A stretch of 7,419 bases of DNA from Lentisphaerota bacterium (GTDB taxonomy: Bacteria; Verrucomicrobiota; Lentisphaeria; Oligosphaerales; PUNB01): positions 1-7,419 of the forward strand of contig PUNB01000170.1 in NCBI GenBank assembly GCA_003552565.1. Reading direction: 5' to 3'. The position numbers were made by a program, and so were the translations under genes. Each line of letters opens with the position of its first letter. Within the stretch, counting starts at the first letter, position 1. Shown here in pieces: positions 1 through 5,642 of this stretch. The notes beneath the pieces are model-generated. The model was given only the letters and a program-made list of their open reading frames with translations, did not search any database and was not told the origin of the DNA.

Positions 1-40
1 ACCTTGTCCAGTGTTTTTTGACTTTAGAATTAGGTTCGGG

Positions 41-57
41 ATCCGCCTCAGGCGGAT
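41..57. other. Small perfect hairpin 3' of ilvE
   Basis: ATCCGCC and GGCGGAT form a perfect 7-bp stem around a TCA loop. It lies about 125 bases beyond the ilvE stop. No T-run follows on either strand, so I do not call it a Rho-independent terminator. It may serve as a 3'-end or processing structure. An 8-base inverted repeat (accttgtc at 1-8, gacaaggt at 62-69) brackets it. Confidence 0.4.
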
Positions 58-79
58 TCGAGACAAGGTTATATATTCG

Positions 80-125
80 AAGTCCCATACAAGCTTGTCC
101 GCCGGCGCGTTGCGCCGGATGCCCC
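80..125 (-). repeat. Dispersed hairpin repeat, copy 1 (inverted)
   Basis: Read on the minus strand, this stretch matches two plus-strand stretches at 5103-5149 and 5398-5446. Shared blocks in order are GGGG-ATC, a GC-rich hairpin, GCGCCGG, GGAC, GCTTGTATG and a terminal ACTT. The hairpin here is CCGGCGC/GCGCCGG (102-108 with 112-118) around a 3-base loop. Loop bases differ between copies while the GGCGC/GCGCC pairing is kept, which points to a structured repeat rather than chance. It sits 58 bases past the ilvE stop and could act as a 3'-end structure for that mRNA. Confidence 0.6.
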
Positions 126-182
126 GAGGCGGAAACACATTTTTGAACAGAAGATCGCAAGACACCTTACAGCCGCGGTGCA

Positions 183-1205
183 TTATTCCAGGTCCACCAT
201 CCAGCCGTACGGGTCCGGTATGTCACCGTGCTGAATGGAGGTGATTTGGTCATAAAGCCGCTGTAATTCCGGTATGGTGCCTTGAGGGGGGCCTATTTGA
301 TAAACTTCTTTGCCGCGGACAACCCGATTGACCGGGGTGATGACCACGGCCGTGCCACAGGCGGCGATGGCTGCGAAACGATCAATTTCGCTGAACTCCA
401 CCGGCCTTCTTTCCACAACCATGCCCATGTCTTTCGCGATCCGCTGTAAACATTTATTGGTTACACTCGGCAGGATGGACGGAGAGTCGGGGGTGACATA
501 TTTCTGATCGGCGGTCAACCCAAAGAAGTTGGAAGTGCTGAACTCATCAATATATTTATGTTCTTTCGCGTCAAGATAAAGCTCGACCGCGTAACCTTCC
601 TGCTTGGCTCGTTCATGCGGTTCCATCGACGCAGCGTAATTGCCGCCGACTTTGACGTTGCCTACTCCCAGCGGGGCGGCCCGGTCGTATTCGTCATAGA
701 TCACTGCCGAAACCGGGGTTAAGCCGCCTTTGTAATAGGTGCCCACCGGCATGGTCAGAACGATGAAAGTGTACTCTCGGGAAGGCGTGACCCCGATTTG
801 CGGCCCGCTGCCGAAGAGCAGAGGGCGGATGTACAAGGCGCCGCTGGTGCCGTGGGGAGGCACATATTCAATATTGGCCTTGACCGCGGTTTTAACTGCT
901 TCCAGGAACAATGATTCCGGCACCGGCGCCATGCAGATGCGTCGAGCCGTGTTGTTCATCCTGCCGGCGTTCATTTCGGGCCGGAATATACGCACCTTGC
1001 CGTCTTTACAGCGGAAGGCTTTTAATCCCTCGAAAGCCGTCTGACCGTAATGCAGAGCGGTGGAGGCGACGTGTATGGATATATTCTCATCTTCCTCCAG
1101 CCGTCCCTGATCCCATTTGCCGTCCCGGTAAACATAACGAACATGGCAGTTGGCGCGCAGGTATTGAAAGCCAAGTTTATTCCAGTCAATTGATAATGTG
1201 CTCAC
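183..1205 (-). CDS. ilvE: Branched-chain amino acid aminotransferase
   Basis: This PLP enzyme of fold type IV exchanges the amino group between glutamate and the keto acids of leucine, isoleucine and valine, in the cytoplasm, as the last step of their synthesis or the first of their breakdown. The 340-residue length fits the longer BCAT subgroup. Visible landmarks are HYGQTAFEGLKAF (52-64), FRPEMNAGRMN (74-84), the PLP-lysine region GNVKVGGNYAAS with K185, DEFSTSNFFG (220-229, the cofactor-contacting E-x-ST-N segment), and ACGTAVVITPV (282-292). The C-terminus contains a characteristic GDIPDPYGW. The start is GTG: an in-frame TAA lies only one codon upstream (1209-1211), and an AGGAAAGGA ribosome site precedes it. 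It is transcribed away from the DNA-repair genes. A D-amino acid or lyase branch of the fold is unlikely given these motifs. Confidence 0.95.
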   Translation of the reverse strand: MSTLSIDWNKLGFQYLRANCHVRYVYRDGKWDQGRLEEDENISIHVASTALHYGQTAFEGLKAFRCKDGKVRIFRPEMNAGRMNNTARRICMAPVPESLFLEAVKTAVKANIEYVPPHGTSGALYIRPLLFGSGPQIGVTPSREYTFIVLTMPVGTYYKGGLTPVSAVIYDEYDRAAPLGVGNVKVGGNYAASMEPHERAKQEGYAVELYLDAKEHKYIDEFSTSNFFGLTADQKYVTPDSPSILPSVTNKCLQRIAKDMGMVVERRPVEFSEIDRFAAIAACGTAVVITPVNRVVRGKEVYQIGPPQGTIPELQRLYDQITSIQHGDIPDPYGWMVDLE

Positions 1206-1216
1206 GACTTAACAGT

Positions 1217-1225
1217 TCCTTTCCT
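1217..1225 (-). promoter_or_regulatory. Ribosome binding site of ilvE (GTG start)
   Basis: On the minus strand this reads AGGAAAGGA, a strong Shine-Dalgarno-like stretch ending 11 bases before GTG at 1205-1203. The spacing is a little long. Together with the in-frame stop at 1209-1211 it supports the GTG start, because no upstream in-frame start is possible. Confidence 0.6.
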
Positions 1226-1236
1226 GAGGCTGTCTC

Positions 1237-1264
1237 TTGAAATCCGCAACCTTAGTACTATGGT
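1237..1264 (+). promoter_or_regulatory. Possible promoter of the repair operon
   Basis: TTGAAA (1237-1242) and TATGGT (1259-1264) are separated by 16 bases and match the sigma-70 boxes at 5/6 and 4/6 positions. Transcription would begin near 1271, downstream of the ATG at 1260. This favours the later ATG at 1308 as the alkyltransferase start. It is judged from sequence only; chance matches of this quality are common. Confidence 0.3.
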
Positions 1265-1284
1265 TGGGGATGGAGGTTTTGCAA
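1257..1284 (-). promoter_or_regulatory. Possible promoter of ilvE
   Basis: On the minus strand TTGCAA (1284-1279) and CATAGT (1262-1257) lie 16 bases apart, each matching 4/6 consensus bases. The -10 box would overlap the -10 of the proposed divergent promoter, next to the palindrome TAGTACTA (1253-1260). The two directions might therefore compete. This is a weak, consensus-only call. Confidence 0.22.
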
Positions 1285-1307
1285 ACAGATTTTTACGAGT
1301 TGATCTT

Positions 1308-1622
1308 ATGAACTTCCAGGCAAGAAGAAAGGTTTATTCGCTGTTAATGCAGGTGCCGGCGGGAAAGGTGGTCACTTATGGACAACTGGCGAATCAGGCG
1401 GGAGTTAACCCGCGTGTGGTCGGGCGGCTGATGAGAAATAATTTTCTTGCTCCCCTGGTTCCATGTCATCGAGTGATAAAGGGGGATTTGCGGAGCGGCG
1501 GCTTTCAGGGAAAAACTCGAGGTGAAGCGGTAACCCGTAAAAAGCAATTGCTGGCGGTCGAAGGGGTAAGGTTTGATGAACGGGGCAAATTGCTGGATAA
1601 AGAAAGGTTACACCGTTTTTGA
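1308..1622 (+). CDS. O6-alkylguanine-DNA alkyltransferase-like protein (MGMT family, single domain)
   Basis: This is the C-terminal DNA-binding and active-site domain of the MGMT/Ogt family. These proteins flip out O6-alkylguanine and move the alkyl group to a cysteine in a one-time reaction. Counting from the ATG at 1308 (104 residues), I see TYGQLA (23-28) with the tyrosine used in base flipping, the helix-turn-helix segment NPRVVGRLMRNN (34-45) with an arginine-finger candidate R36, the active site PCHRVI with C53, and LAVEGV with E85. Because PCHR is kept, it is not an alkyltransferase-like (ATL) protein, which has Trp at that place. The usual N-terminal domain is absent. An ATG at 1260 would add 16 residues with no family resemblance and would overlap the likely promoter, so I prefer 1308. 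It heads a probable operon with the glycosylase gene 15 bases downstream. Confidence 0.87.
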   Translation: MNFQARRKVYSLLMQVPAGKVVTYGQLANQAGVNPRVVGRLMRNNFLAPLVPCHRVIKGDLRSGGFQGKTRGEAVTRKKQLLAVEGVRFDERGKLLDKERLHRF

Positions 1623-1637
1623 CAAGGATCAAAATAC

Positions 1638-2201
1638 ATGTCGCGAAATATTGATCAAATGAACCTGGATGAGCTGCGGGAGCGCGTCCGGGAATGCCGG
1701 GAATGTGAGCTTTGCCGTACCCGCTCGAATACGGTTTTCGGTGAAGGCTCTCGATGTCCGCCGGTTATGTTCATAGGCGAGGGCCCCGGTCATTATGAAG
1801 ACCAGAGCGGCAGACCTTTTGTCGGCAGGGCCGGCAAGCTGCTGGATCAAATGATCGAGGAGATGGGGCTGGCGCGGGAAGAGGTGTTCATAGGCAATAT
1901 TGTGAAATGCCGGCCGCCGGACAATCGTAATCCCTCTGATGAGGAAGCTCAAAACTGTCTTCCTTATCTGCGGCGCCAGATAGTATTGCTGAAGCCGCGT
2001 TTTCTGATTCTTCTCGGAGCGGTGCCTTTGCAGTTTATGCTTGGGCTGAAAGGGATTACTAAACTCCATGGAAATTTCTATGAATACATGGAGATTCCGA
2101 CGATGGCGACTTATCATCCTTCCTATCTTTTGCGGGTTAACTCCCGAAAACGCGAAGCCTGGGAGGATCTGCAGAAGATTATGCGTTGGATGCGTCAGTG
2201 A
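1638..2201 (+). CDS. Uracil-DNA glycosylase, family 4 (iron-sulfur type)
   Basis: This enzyme removes uracil from DNA, starting base excision repair of deaminated cytosine. At 187 residues it matches the short family 4 enzymes. Motif 1 is GEGPGHYED (48-55), followed by GRPFVGRAG (58-66). Motif 3 is HPSYLLR (160-166). The [4Fe-4S] ligands expected from the family are C20 and C23 (in CRECELC), C91 (in KCRPP) and C107. C26 is an additional nearby cysteine. The RNRNP-like segment after KCRPPD is also typical. The start ATG follows an AAGGATC ribosome site at good spacing. The gene sits 15 bases after the alkyltransferase gene and 3 bases before the AddB-like gene, so all three are probably co-transcribed. 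Family 5 (UdgB) is a less likely alternative, because motif 1 has the family 4 form with Glu. Confidence 0.94.
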   Translation: MSRNIDQMNLDELRERVRECRECELCRTRSNTVFGEGSRCPPVMFIGEGPGHYEDQSGRPFVGRAGKLLDQMIEEMGLAREEVFIGNIVKCRPPDNRNPSDEEAQNCLPYLRRQIVLLKPRFLILLGAVPLQFMLGLKGITKLHGNFYEYMEIPTMATYHPSYLLRVNSRKREAWEDLQKIMRWMRQ

Positions 2202-2204
2202 ACC

Positions 2205-5024
2205 ATGGCAATTGTAAAACGACATTTCTTCGATTGGCGCGAGCCGCTGGTGAAATCGGCGGTCGAGGCACTGCAGGCGGTCCCAGGAGAGCGCGGCACG
2301 GATCTGCGGGATACCTTGACTGTCGTGCCCACTCGCAACGCGGGCAGGAGGCTGCGGGAGGCCTTGGCGGAAAAGGCGGCCGAGGCCGACGGGGCGGTTA
2401 TTCCGGGGCCGATAGTCACACCTGATATTTTATTTGCTCCCGCGGAAACAGTTTCTCCGCCATCGGCTTCCAGAGCTGAAACAATCGGTGCCTGGTGCCG
2501 ACTGCTGGAGCAGGTCAGCCCCGGAGATTATCCGGATGTCTTCCCTTCGGCGGATTTTCCGAACGAACCTTCAGCAGTCTGGGTACTGAATATCGCCAAG
2601 GACATGACCGCTTTACAGTCGCGGCTGGCGGAAAACGCTTTGACGATTGAGGAAACAGCATCGAAGATGCAGACCTCTCCAGAACCTGAACGCTGGCAAC
2701 AGCTGGCTGAGCTGGAGAAACGGTATCTTGAAATATTAAAGCGGTTTGACCGCCAGGATGGTAACCGATTGAAAATTTCCCAGGCCCGCGATGCTCAGCC
2801 GCCGGCGGGAATTGGGCATGTCAAGGTGATCGGGGTGCCTGATCCTGTGCCTTTGGCGGTAACGGCGCTGGAAAAGCTGGCGGTTGAAATTCCAGTTGAT
2901 ATTTACATTCATGCCCCGGAGGAGATGGCCGAAACTTTTGACCAATGGGGCCGGCCCCTGCCGGAAGTGTGGGAAAAAGAGTTGATAGACATTCCCGAGC
3001 CTGAAAACAACCTGCTTCTGTGTCAGGAGCCGGAACAGCAGGCCCGCCGCGTCGCTGAAATCATCGATCATCAGGCTCCGCCCGGCGACGACTTAGTGAT
3101 CGGAGTGCCCGATGCCGAGGTGGTTCCCTGTCTTGAAGATGAATTGACAAATCAAGGCCGCCAGGTTTATGATCCCGCTGGTATGGAGGTGGGACAGCAT
3201 CCGCTGGTGAAGCTCGCCCTCAAACTGCTCGTTTTTTTCGATGAACGGCAGTTCAGTGATTTTGCCGATTTGCTGCGCCATTCTGCTCTGCTCGAGTTTT
3301 TTCAGGCAGAGGAGGAAGAGTTTGAGATAAGCCAATGTCTGTTATCTCTGGACTGCCTGCAGAATCATCACTTGTTTGTCAGATTCTCTGACCTGCTGGA
3401 ACAGCTTGACAAGCGGCCCGGAAAACACCCGGAACTGGAGAAAGTCTGTCGATTTTTTTCCGCCCGGTTATCTGAAAAGAACCCAAAGTTTTCGCAGTCG
3501 CTCTTGGAAGTTTTACGGCGGCTCTACCGCCATCGGCGACTGAATGTCAATCTTCCGGAAGACAGGACATTCAAGCAGGCGGCCGAGGTGGTCACAAACA
3601 GTCTTTTGGAGATCGAAACCGATTTTATCCGGGAACTGGACCTTTCAGCCTCTGTTTGTCAGGAAATCTTGACCGCTATGATTACGCAGGCCAAGGTTTA
3701 CCCTGAACGTCCTGCCGGAGCGATTGATCTGCAGGGATGGCTGGAACTGCTGTGGGACGATGCCCCCTGCCTGATTTTGACCGGGATGAATGAGCATCGA
3801 GTTCCCGCCAGTGTCACCGGCGGCCGTTATCTCCCTGACCAGGCATGCACGCTTTTGGGGTTGAGTGACAATCGCCGTCGCTTTGCGCGGGACGCTTACC
3901 TGCTGCGTTCTATGATTGAATGTCGGCGGCGAAAAGGGGGTATTGTTATTACCCTCGGAAAACACACAGCGCAAGGTGATCCTCTAAAACCTTCACGGCT
4001 GCTTTTCCGCTGTCCCGATGAAGAATTGCCGGAACGGGCCCGGCGACTGTTCGCTGATGAGAATCCTCAGGGTGAACCGGTAAAAAGGGAATCGAGCTGG
4101 CGCCTGCATATTCCGCCGGCGCCTCTGCCGAAAAAGATCAGCGTAACCAGAATGAAGGATTATCTTCAATGTCCATTCCGCTTTTACCTGCGGCATCTGC
4201 TGAAGATGGAGCGCCAGGATGACACCAAAATAGAACTGGACGCTTTGGATTTCGGTTCGCTCTGCCATGAAGCTTTGGAAATACTGGGAGCGCAAGAGCT
4301 GCGCGGGGAGACTAAGGCTGAGATCATAGCGGATCGTTTACGCGCAAGTCTGGATTCGATAATGAAAGCAAGGTTCGGCGAGTCGCGCCCGCCGTCATTG
4401 TTCTTTCAAAGAGAGGCGATGCTTCGGAGACTGCGGGCCGCGGCGATGGCGCAGGCGGAATTGAATGATCAGGGCTGGGAGGTGATTTATACCGAGTCCG
4501 CTTCGGAGCAAGCCGCCTCCATTGAGATTGAAGGTTTGGAGGTGTCCGGGCGCATTGATCGTGTGGATCGTCATCTCGACGGTAGGCTGCGAGTACTGGA
4601 TTATAAAACGGCGGAGGAAGCGGTATTTCCGAACCGGACATTGTGGCGCAGGCCGGGCGGCGCGGAAGTCAGAGACTACGCTCTGGTTACGGTCAATGGC
4701 AAAGAAATGGCCTGGGCGGATCTGCAGCTGCCTCTCTATATTCTTATGGCTCAGCAGAAATGGGGGAACTCCTCGATCGAGGCCGGTTATTTCTGTCTGC
4801 CGCGGGATATAAATCAGACCGGAATTCAGCTTTGGGACAGCGCATCTGCAGAACTGCTGTCGAGCGCTTGGGATTGTGCTGCCGGAATCATTCAGGATAT
4901 TCGCGACAACCGATTCTGGCCGCCCGCCGATAAAGTAGCTTATGATGACTTTGAGGAATTGTTTCCGCAGGCGGCGCAGGAAAGAGTGGACCAGGAATCA
5001 CTGCCGTTTCCGAAAGATGGATAG
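2205..5024 (+). CDS. AddB-like PD-(D/E)XK nuclease with degenerate helicase region
   Basis: This 939-residue protein resembles the AddB subunit of AddAB-type helicase-nucleases, which resect double-strand breaks for recombination. The C-terminal RecB-family nuclease is clear: SVTRMKDYLQCPFRFYLR (647-663), CHEALE with H688 and E689, GRIDRVD with D785, LDYKT with D799 and K801, and QLPLY (841-845). The middle region has a UvrD-like late helicase motif (LILTGMNEHRVPAS, 523-536) and the KPSRLL element (595-600). The N-terminus starts at VVPTRNAGRRLREAL (40-54) with no Walker A motif, so ATP hydrolysis here is unlikely. Three of the four cysteines used for the Fe-S cluster in Bacillus-type AddB are missing from the C-terminus; only C656 is in place. 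Alphaproteobacterial AddB lacks the same features, as I recall. The start is 3 bases after the glycosylase stop, suggesting translational coupling. No addA is visible in the window. Confidence 0.85.
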   Translation: MAIVKRHFFDWREPLVKSAVEALQAVPGERGTDLRDTLTVVPTRNAGRRLREALAEKAAEADGAVIPGPIVTPDILFAPAETVSPPSASRAETIGAWCRLLEQVSPGDYPDVFPSADFPNEPSAVWVLNIAKDMTALQSRLAENALTIEETASKMQTSPEPERWQQLAELEKRYLEILKRFDRQDGNRLKISQARDAQPPAGIGHVKVIGVPDPVPLAVTALEKLAVEIPVDIYIHAPEEMAETFDQWGRPLPEVWEKELIDIPEPENNLLLCQEPEQQARRVAEIIDHQAPPGDDLVIGVPDAEVVPCLEDELTNQGRQVYDPAGMEVGQHPLVKLALKLLVFFDERQFSDFADLLRHSALLEFFQAEEEEFEISQCLLSLDCLQNHHLFVRFSDLLEQLDKRPGKHPELEKVCRFFSARLSEKNPKFSQSLLEVLRRLYRHRRLNVNLPEDRTFKQAAEVVTNSLLEIETDFIRELDLSASVCQEILTAMITQAKVYPERPAGAIDLQGWLELLWDDAPCLILTGMNEHRVPASVTGGRYLPDQACTLLGLSDNRRRFARDAYLLRSMIECRRRKGGIVITLGKHTAQGDPLKPSRLLFRCPDEELPERARRLFADENPQGEPVKRESSWRLHIPPAPLPKKISVTRMKDYLQCPFRFYLRHLLKMERQDDTKIELDALDFGSLCHEALEILGAQELRGETKAEIIADRLRASLDSIMKARFGESRPPSLFFQREAMLRRLRAAAMAQAELNDQGWEVIYTESASEQAASIEIEGLEVSGRIDRVDRHLDGRLRVLDYKTAEEAVFPNRTLWRRPGGAEVRDYALVTVNGKEMAWADLQLPLYILMAQQKWGNSSIEAGYFCLPRDINQTGIQLWDSASAELLSSAWDCAAGIIQDIRDNRFWPPADKVAYDDFEELFPQAAQERVDQESLPFPKDG

Positions 5025-5028
5025 GAAA

Positions 5029-5043
5029 GCTTATGTGAGACTT
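5029..5043 (+). repeat. Partial copy of the hairpin repeat tail
   Basis: GCTTATGTGAGACTT occurs here, just after the nuclease stop codon, and again identically at 5135-5149, where it forms the end of a hairpin repeat. The hairpin part is missing here. It looks like a truncated fourth copy, or a 15-base direct repeat left by a rearrangement. Confidence 0.55.
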
Positions 5044-5046
5044 TTT

Positions 5047-5076
5047 GGTTTCAGGTTTCAGTGTTAAGGTGTCAGG
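5047..5076 (+). repeat. Degenerate heptamer tandem array 1
   Basis: Four consecutive 7-base units are readable: GGTTTCA, GGTTTCA, GTGTTAA, GGTGTCA, then GG. Two are identical and the other two keep the G-TG/T-A pattern. The 7-base period resembles the short tandem heptamer repeats known from cyanobacteria and other bacteria. No function can be read from the sequence. Confidence 0.5.
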
Positions 5077-5102
5077 AAAACATTCAACAAATCTCTCCCG
5101 CT

Positions 5103-5149
5103 GGGTATCAGGTGCGCTTAGCGCCGGCGGCCGGGCTTATGTGAGACTT
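5103..5149 (+). repeat. Dispersed hairpin repeat, copy 2
   Basis: This begins GGGTATCAGG and ends GCTTATGTGAGACTT. It carries GCGC/GCGC around TTA (5114-5117 with 5121-5124), extended by one wobble pair in an alternative fold. It is the most diverged copy in the hairpin and in the GGACGGG block, yet it shares its final 15 bases exactly with 5029-5043. TCTCTC precedes both this copy and the one at 5398. Confidence 0.6.
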
Positions 5150-5252
5150 GGACTTTTTATAGCCACAAAAAAACATCCGACTCCGCAAAGCCTTCCGCCT
5201 TCGAAACTCCGGCGTGATAAAACGGCGCGGCATGCAAAAAGTCACCAAAAAT

Positions 5253-5365
5253 GGAGCGGCCGCGTCCTCGCGGCCATATAATGGAGGGCGAGCGTCCCTG
5301 CGAGCCAAAACAGAGCCCGTTCCCCTGCGAGCACACTTTAATGGCCGCGAGGACGCGGCCGCTCC
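5253..5365. repeat. Perfect 25-bp inverted repeat with nested palindromes (REP/BIME-like)
   Basis: The left arm 5253-5277 and right arm 5341-5365 are exact reverse complements over 25 bases, separated by 63 bases. Each arm also folds alone: GGCCGCG/CGCGGCC with a TCCT loop (5258-5275) and the same stem with an AGGA loop (5343-5360). Between them, 5282-5307 is a diverged unit (TGGAGGGCGAGCGTCC, then TGCGAGCC) that matches the left arm at roughly two thirds of positions. CCCTGCGAGC is repeated at 5296-5305 and 5323-5332. Two palindromic units in opposite orientation around a spacer is the BIME pattern of REP elements. It could protect mRNA 3' ends, bind a protein, or be a non-autonomous mobile unit. 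Confidence 0.8.
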
Positions 5366-5397
5366 CGAGGTGTTGCCCGAGACTAGGTCTGTCTCTC

Positions 5398-5446
5398 GGG
5401 GTATCAGGCGCCTTGCGCCGGTGGCGGACGGGCTTGTATGAAATTT
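5398..5446 (+). repeat. Dispersed hairpin repeat, copy 3
   Basis: This reads GGGGTATCAGG, then the hairpin GGCGC-CTT-GCGCC (5407-5419), CGGTGGCGGACGGG and GCTTGTATGAAATTT. It is closest to the inverted copy at 80-125: both share GCGCCGG, GGAC and GCTTGTATG. It lies in the same orientation as the copy at 5103-5149, on the other side of the large inverted repeat. Confidence 0.62.
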
Positions 5447-5449
5447 CAT
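5438..5449. promoter_or_regulatory. 12-base palindrome, possible operator
   Basis: ATGAAATTTCAT is a perfect palindrome. It ends one base before a possible -35 box at 5451, the position of many repressor or activator sites. It also overlaps the end of the third hairpin repeat, so it may simply belong to that repeat. Confidence 0.3.
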
Positions 5450-5450
5450 G

Positions 5451-5479
5451 TTGGCTGGCAAACCCCAAAGTATTATAGT
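5451..5479 (+). promoter_or_regulatory. Possible promoter of rhomboid-pyrD
   Basis: TTGGCT (5451-5456) and TATAGT (5474-5479) are 17 bases apart and match sigma-70 boxes at 4/6 and 5/6 positions. Transcription would start near 5486, inside the second heptamer array, leaving a leader of about 155 bases. I found nothing as good closer to the gene. Confidence 0.33.
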
Positions 5480-5501
5480 CGCTGGTCGCTTGTCGCGAGT
5501 C
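5478..5501 (+). repeat. Heptamer tandem array 2
   Basis: GTCGCTG, GTCGCTT, GTCGCGA and then GTC form 3.4 units of a 7-base repeat with only the last two bases varying. The motif differs from the array at 5047 although the period is the same. The first unit overlaps the proposed -10 box. Confidence 0.6.
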
Positions 5502-5542
5502 AAAAAAAATACGTTGTTTGAGGACAACGGATCAGGTTTTTT
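5502..5542. terminator. Weak terminator-like hairpin
   Basis: A run of eight A, then the stem CGTTGT/ACAACG (5512-5517 with 5524-5529, 6-base loop), then six T at 5537-5542. Seven bases separate the stem from the T-run, and the stem is short, so termination would be weak on the plus strand. The A-run gives a matching T-run on the other strand. If the promoter at 5451 is real, this could act as an attenuator in the leader. Confidence 0.28.
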
Positions 5543-5642
5543 CAGATTAACTGGATAGCTCAATGCAACCCGGACTTATGCCAAGTGTCGATGTTGCGGG
5601 ATTATTTGAGTTTTTTACTAACTGACTGATAAGGATAAAAAT

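Larger units (their letters stand above)
5025..5642. other. 618-base repeat-rich intergenic region
   Basis: I find no credible gene here. The longest open frames, on both strands, run through GC-rich palindromes and have repetitive Arg/Pro/Ala composition. In order the region holds: a 15-base copy of a repeat tail (5029-5043); a heptamer array (5047-5076); one hairpin repeat (5103-5149); an 8-base inverted pair, gacttttt 5151-5158 with aaaaagtc 5236-5243; a large nested inverted repeat (5253-5365); a second hairpin repeat (5398-5446); a 12-base palindrome; a second heptamer array (5478-5501); a possible terminator-like hairpin; and the ribosome site of the rhomboid gene. It separates the repair operon from the rhomboid-pyrD pair. 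Confidence 0.8.

Noticed and set aside
1629..2225. 198-residue open frame opposite the uracil-DNA glycosylase gene
   Set aside because: It lies wholly antisense to a gene with intact family motifs, has no recognisable domain, and its composition (many His, Arg, Gln) is typical of a shadow frame.
2205..2425. Pseudogene or frameshift at the N-terminus of the nuclease, as no P-loop is seen
   Set aside because: The frame is continuous for 939 codons, motif-like VVPTRNAGRRLREAL lies where family members resume similarity, and P-loop-less AddB proteins are known.
5151..5243. Miniature transposon bounded by gacttttt/aaaaagtc
   Set aside because: The 8-base inverted match consists largely of an A/T run, has no target-site duplication, and chance alone can explain it.
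5253..5365. Simple Rho-independent terminator of the nuclease operon
   Set aside because: The stem is strong, but no T-run follows on either strand, and the 63-base loop and nested hairpins do not fit a simple terminator. A role in 3'-end protection remains possible.
5029..5446. CRISPR array
   Set aside because: The repeats are few, unequal in spacing and diverged, with no regular repeat-spacer alternation and no cas gene.
5214..5478. Two overlapping plus-strand frames of 75 residues in the palindrome region
   Set aside because: Their content (repeated Arg-Pro, GERP-type strings) is the translation of the repeats; no ribosome site was seen.
5108..5563. 151-residue minus-strand frame in the intergenic gap
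   Set aside because: It runs through both palindrome arms and two hairpin repeats, is Arg/Pro/Ala rich, has no known motif, and shorter plus-strand frames cover the same repeats equally well. The repeats explain the openness.
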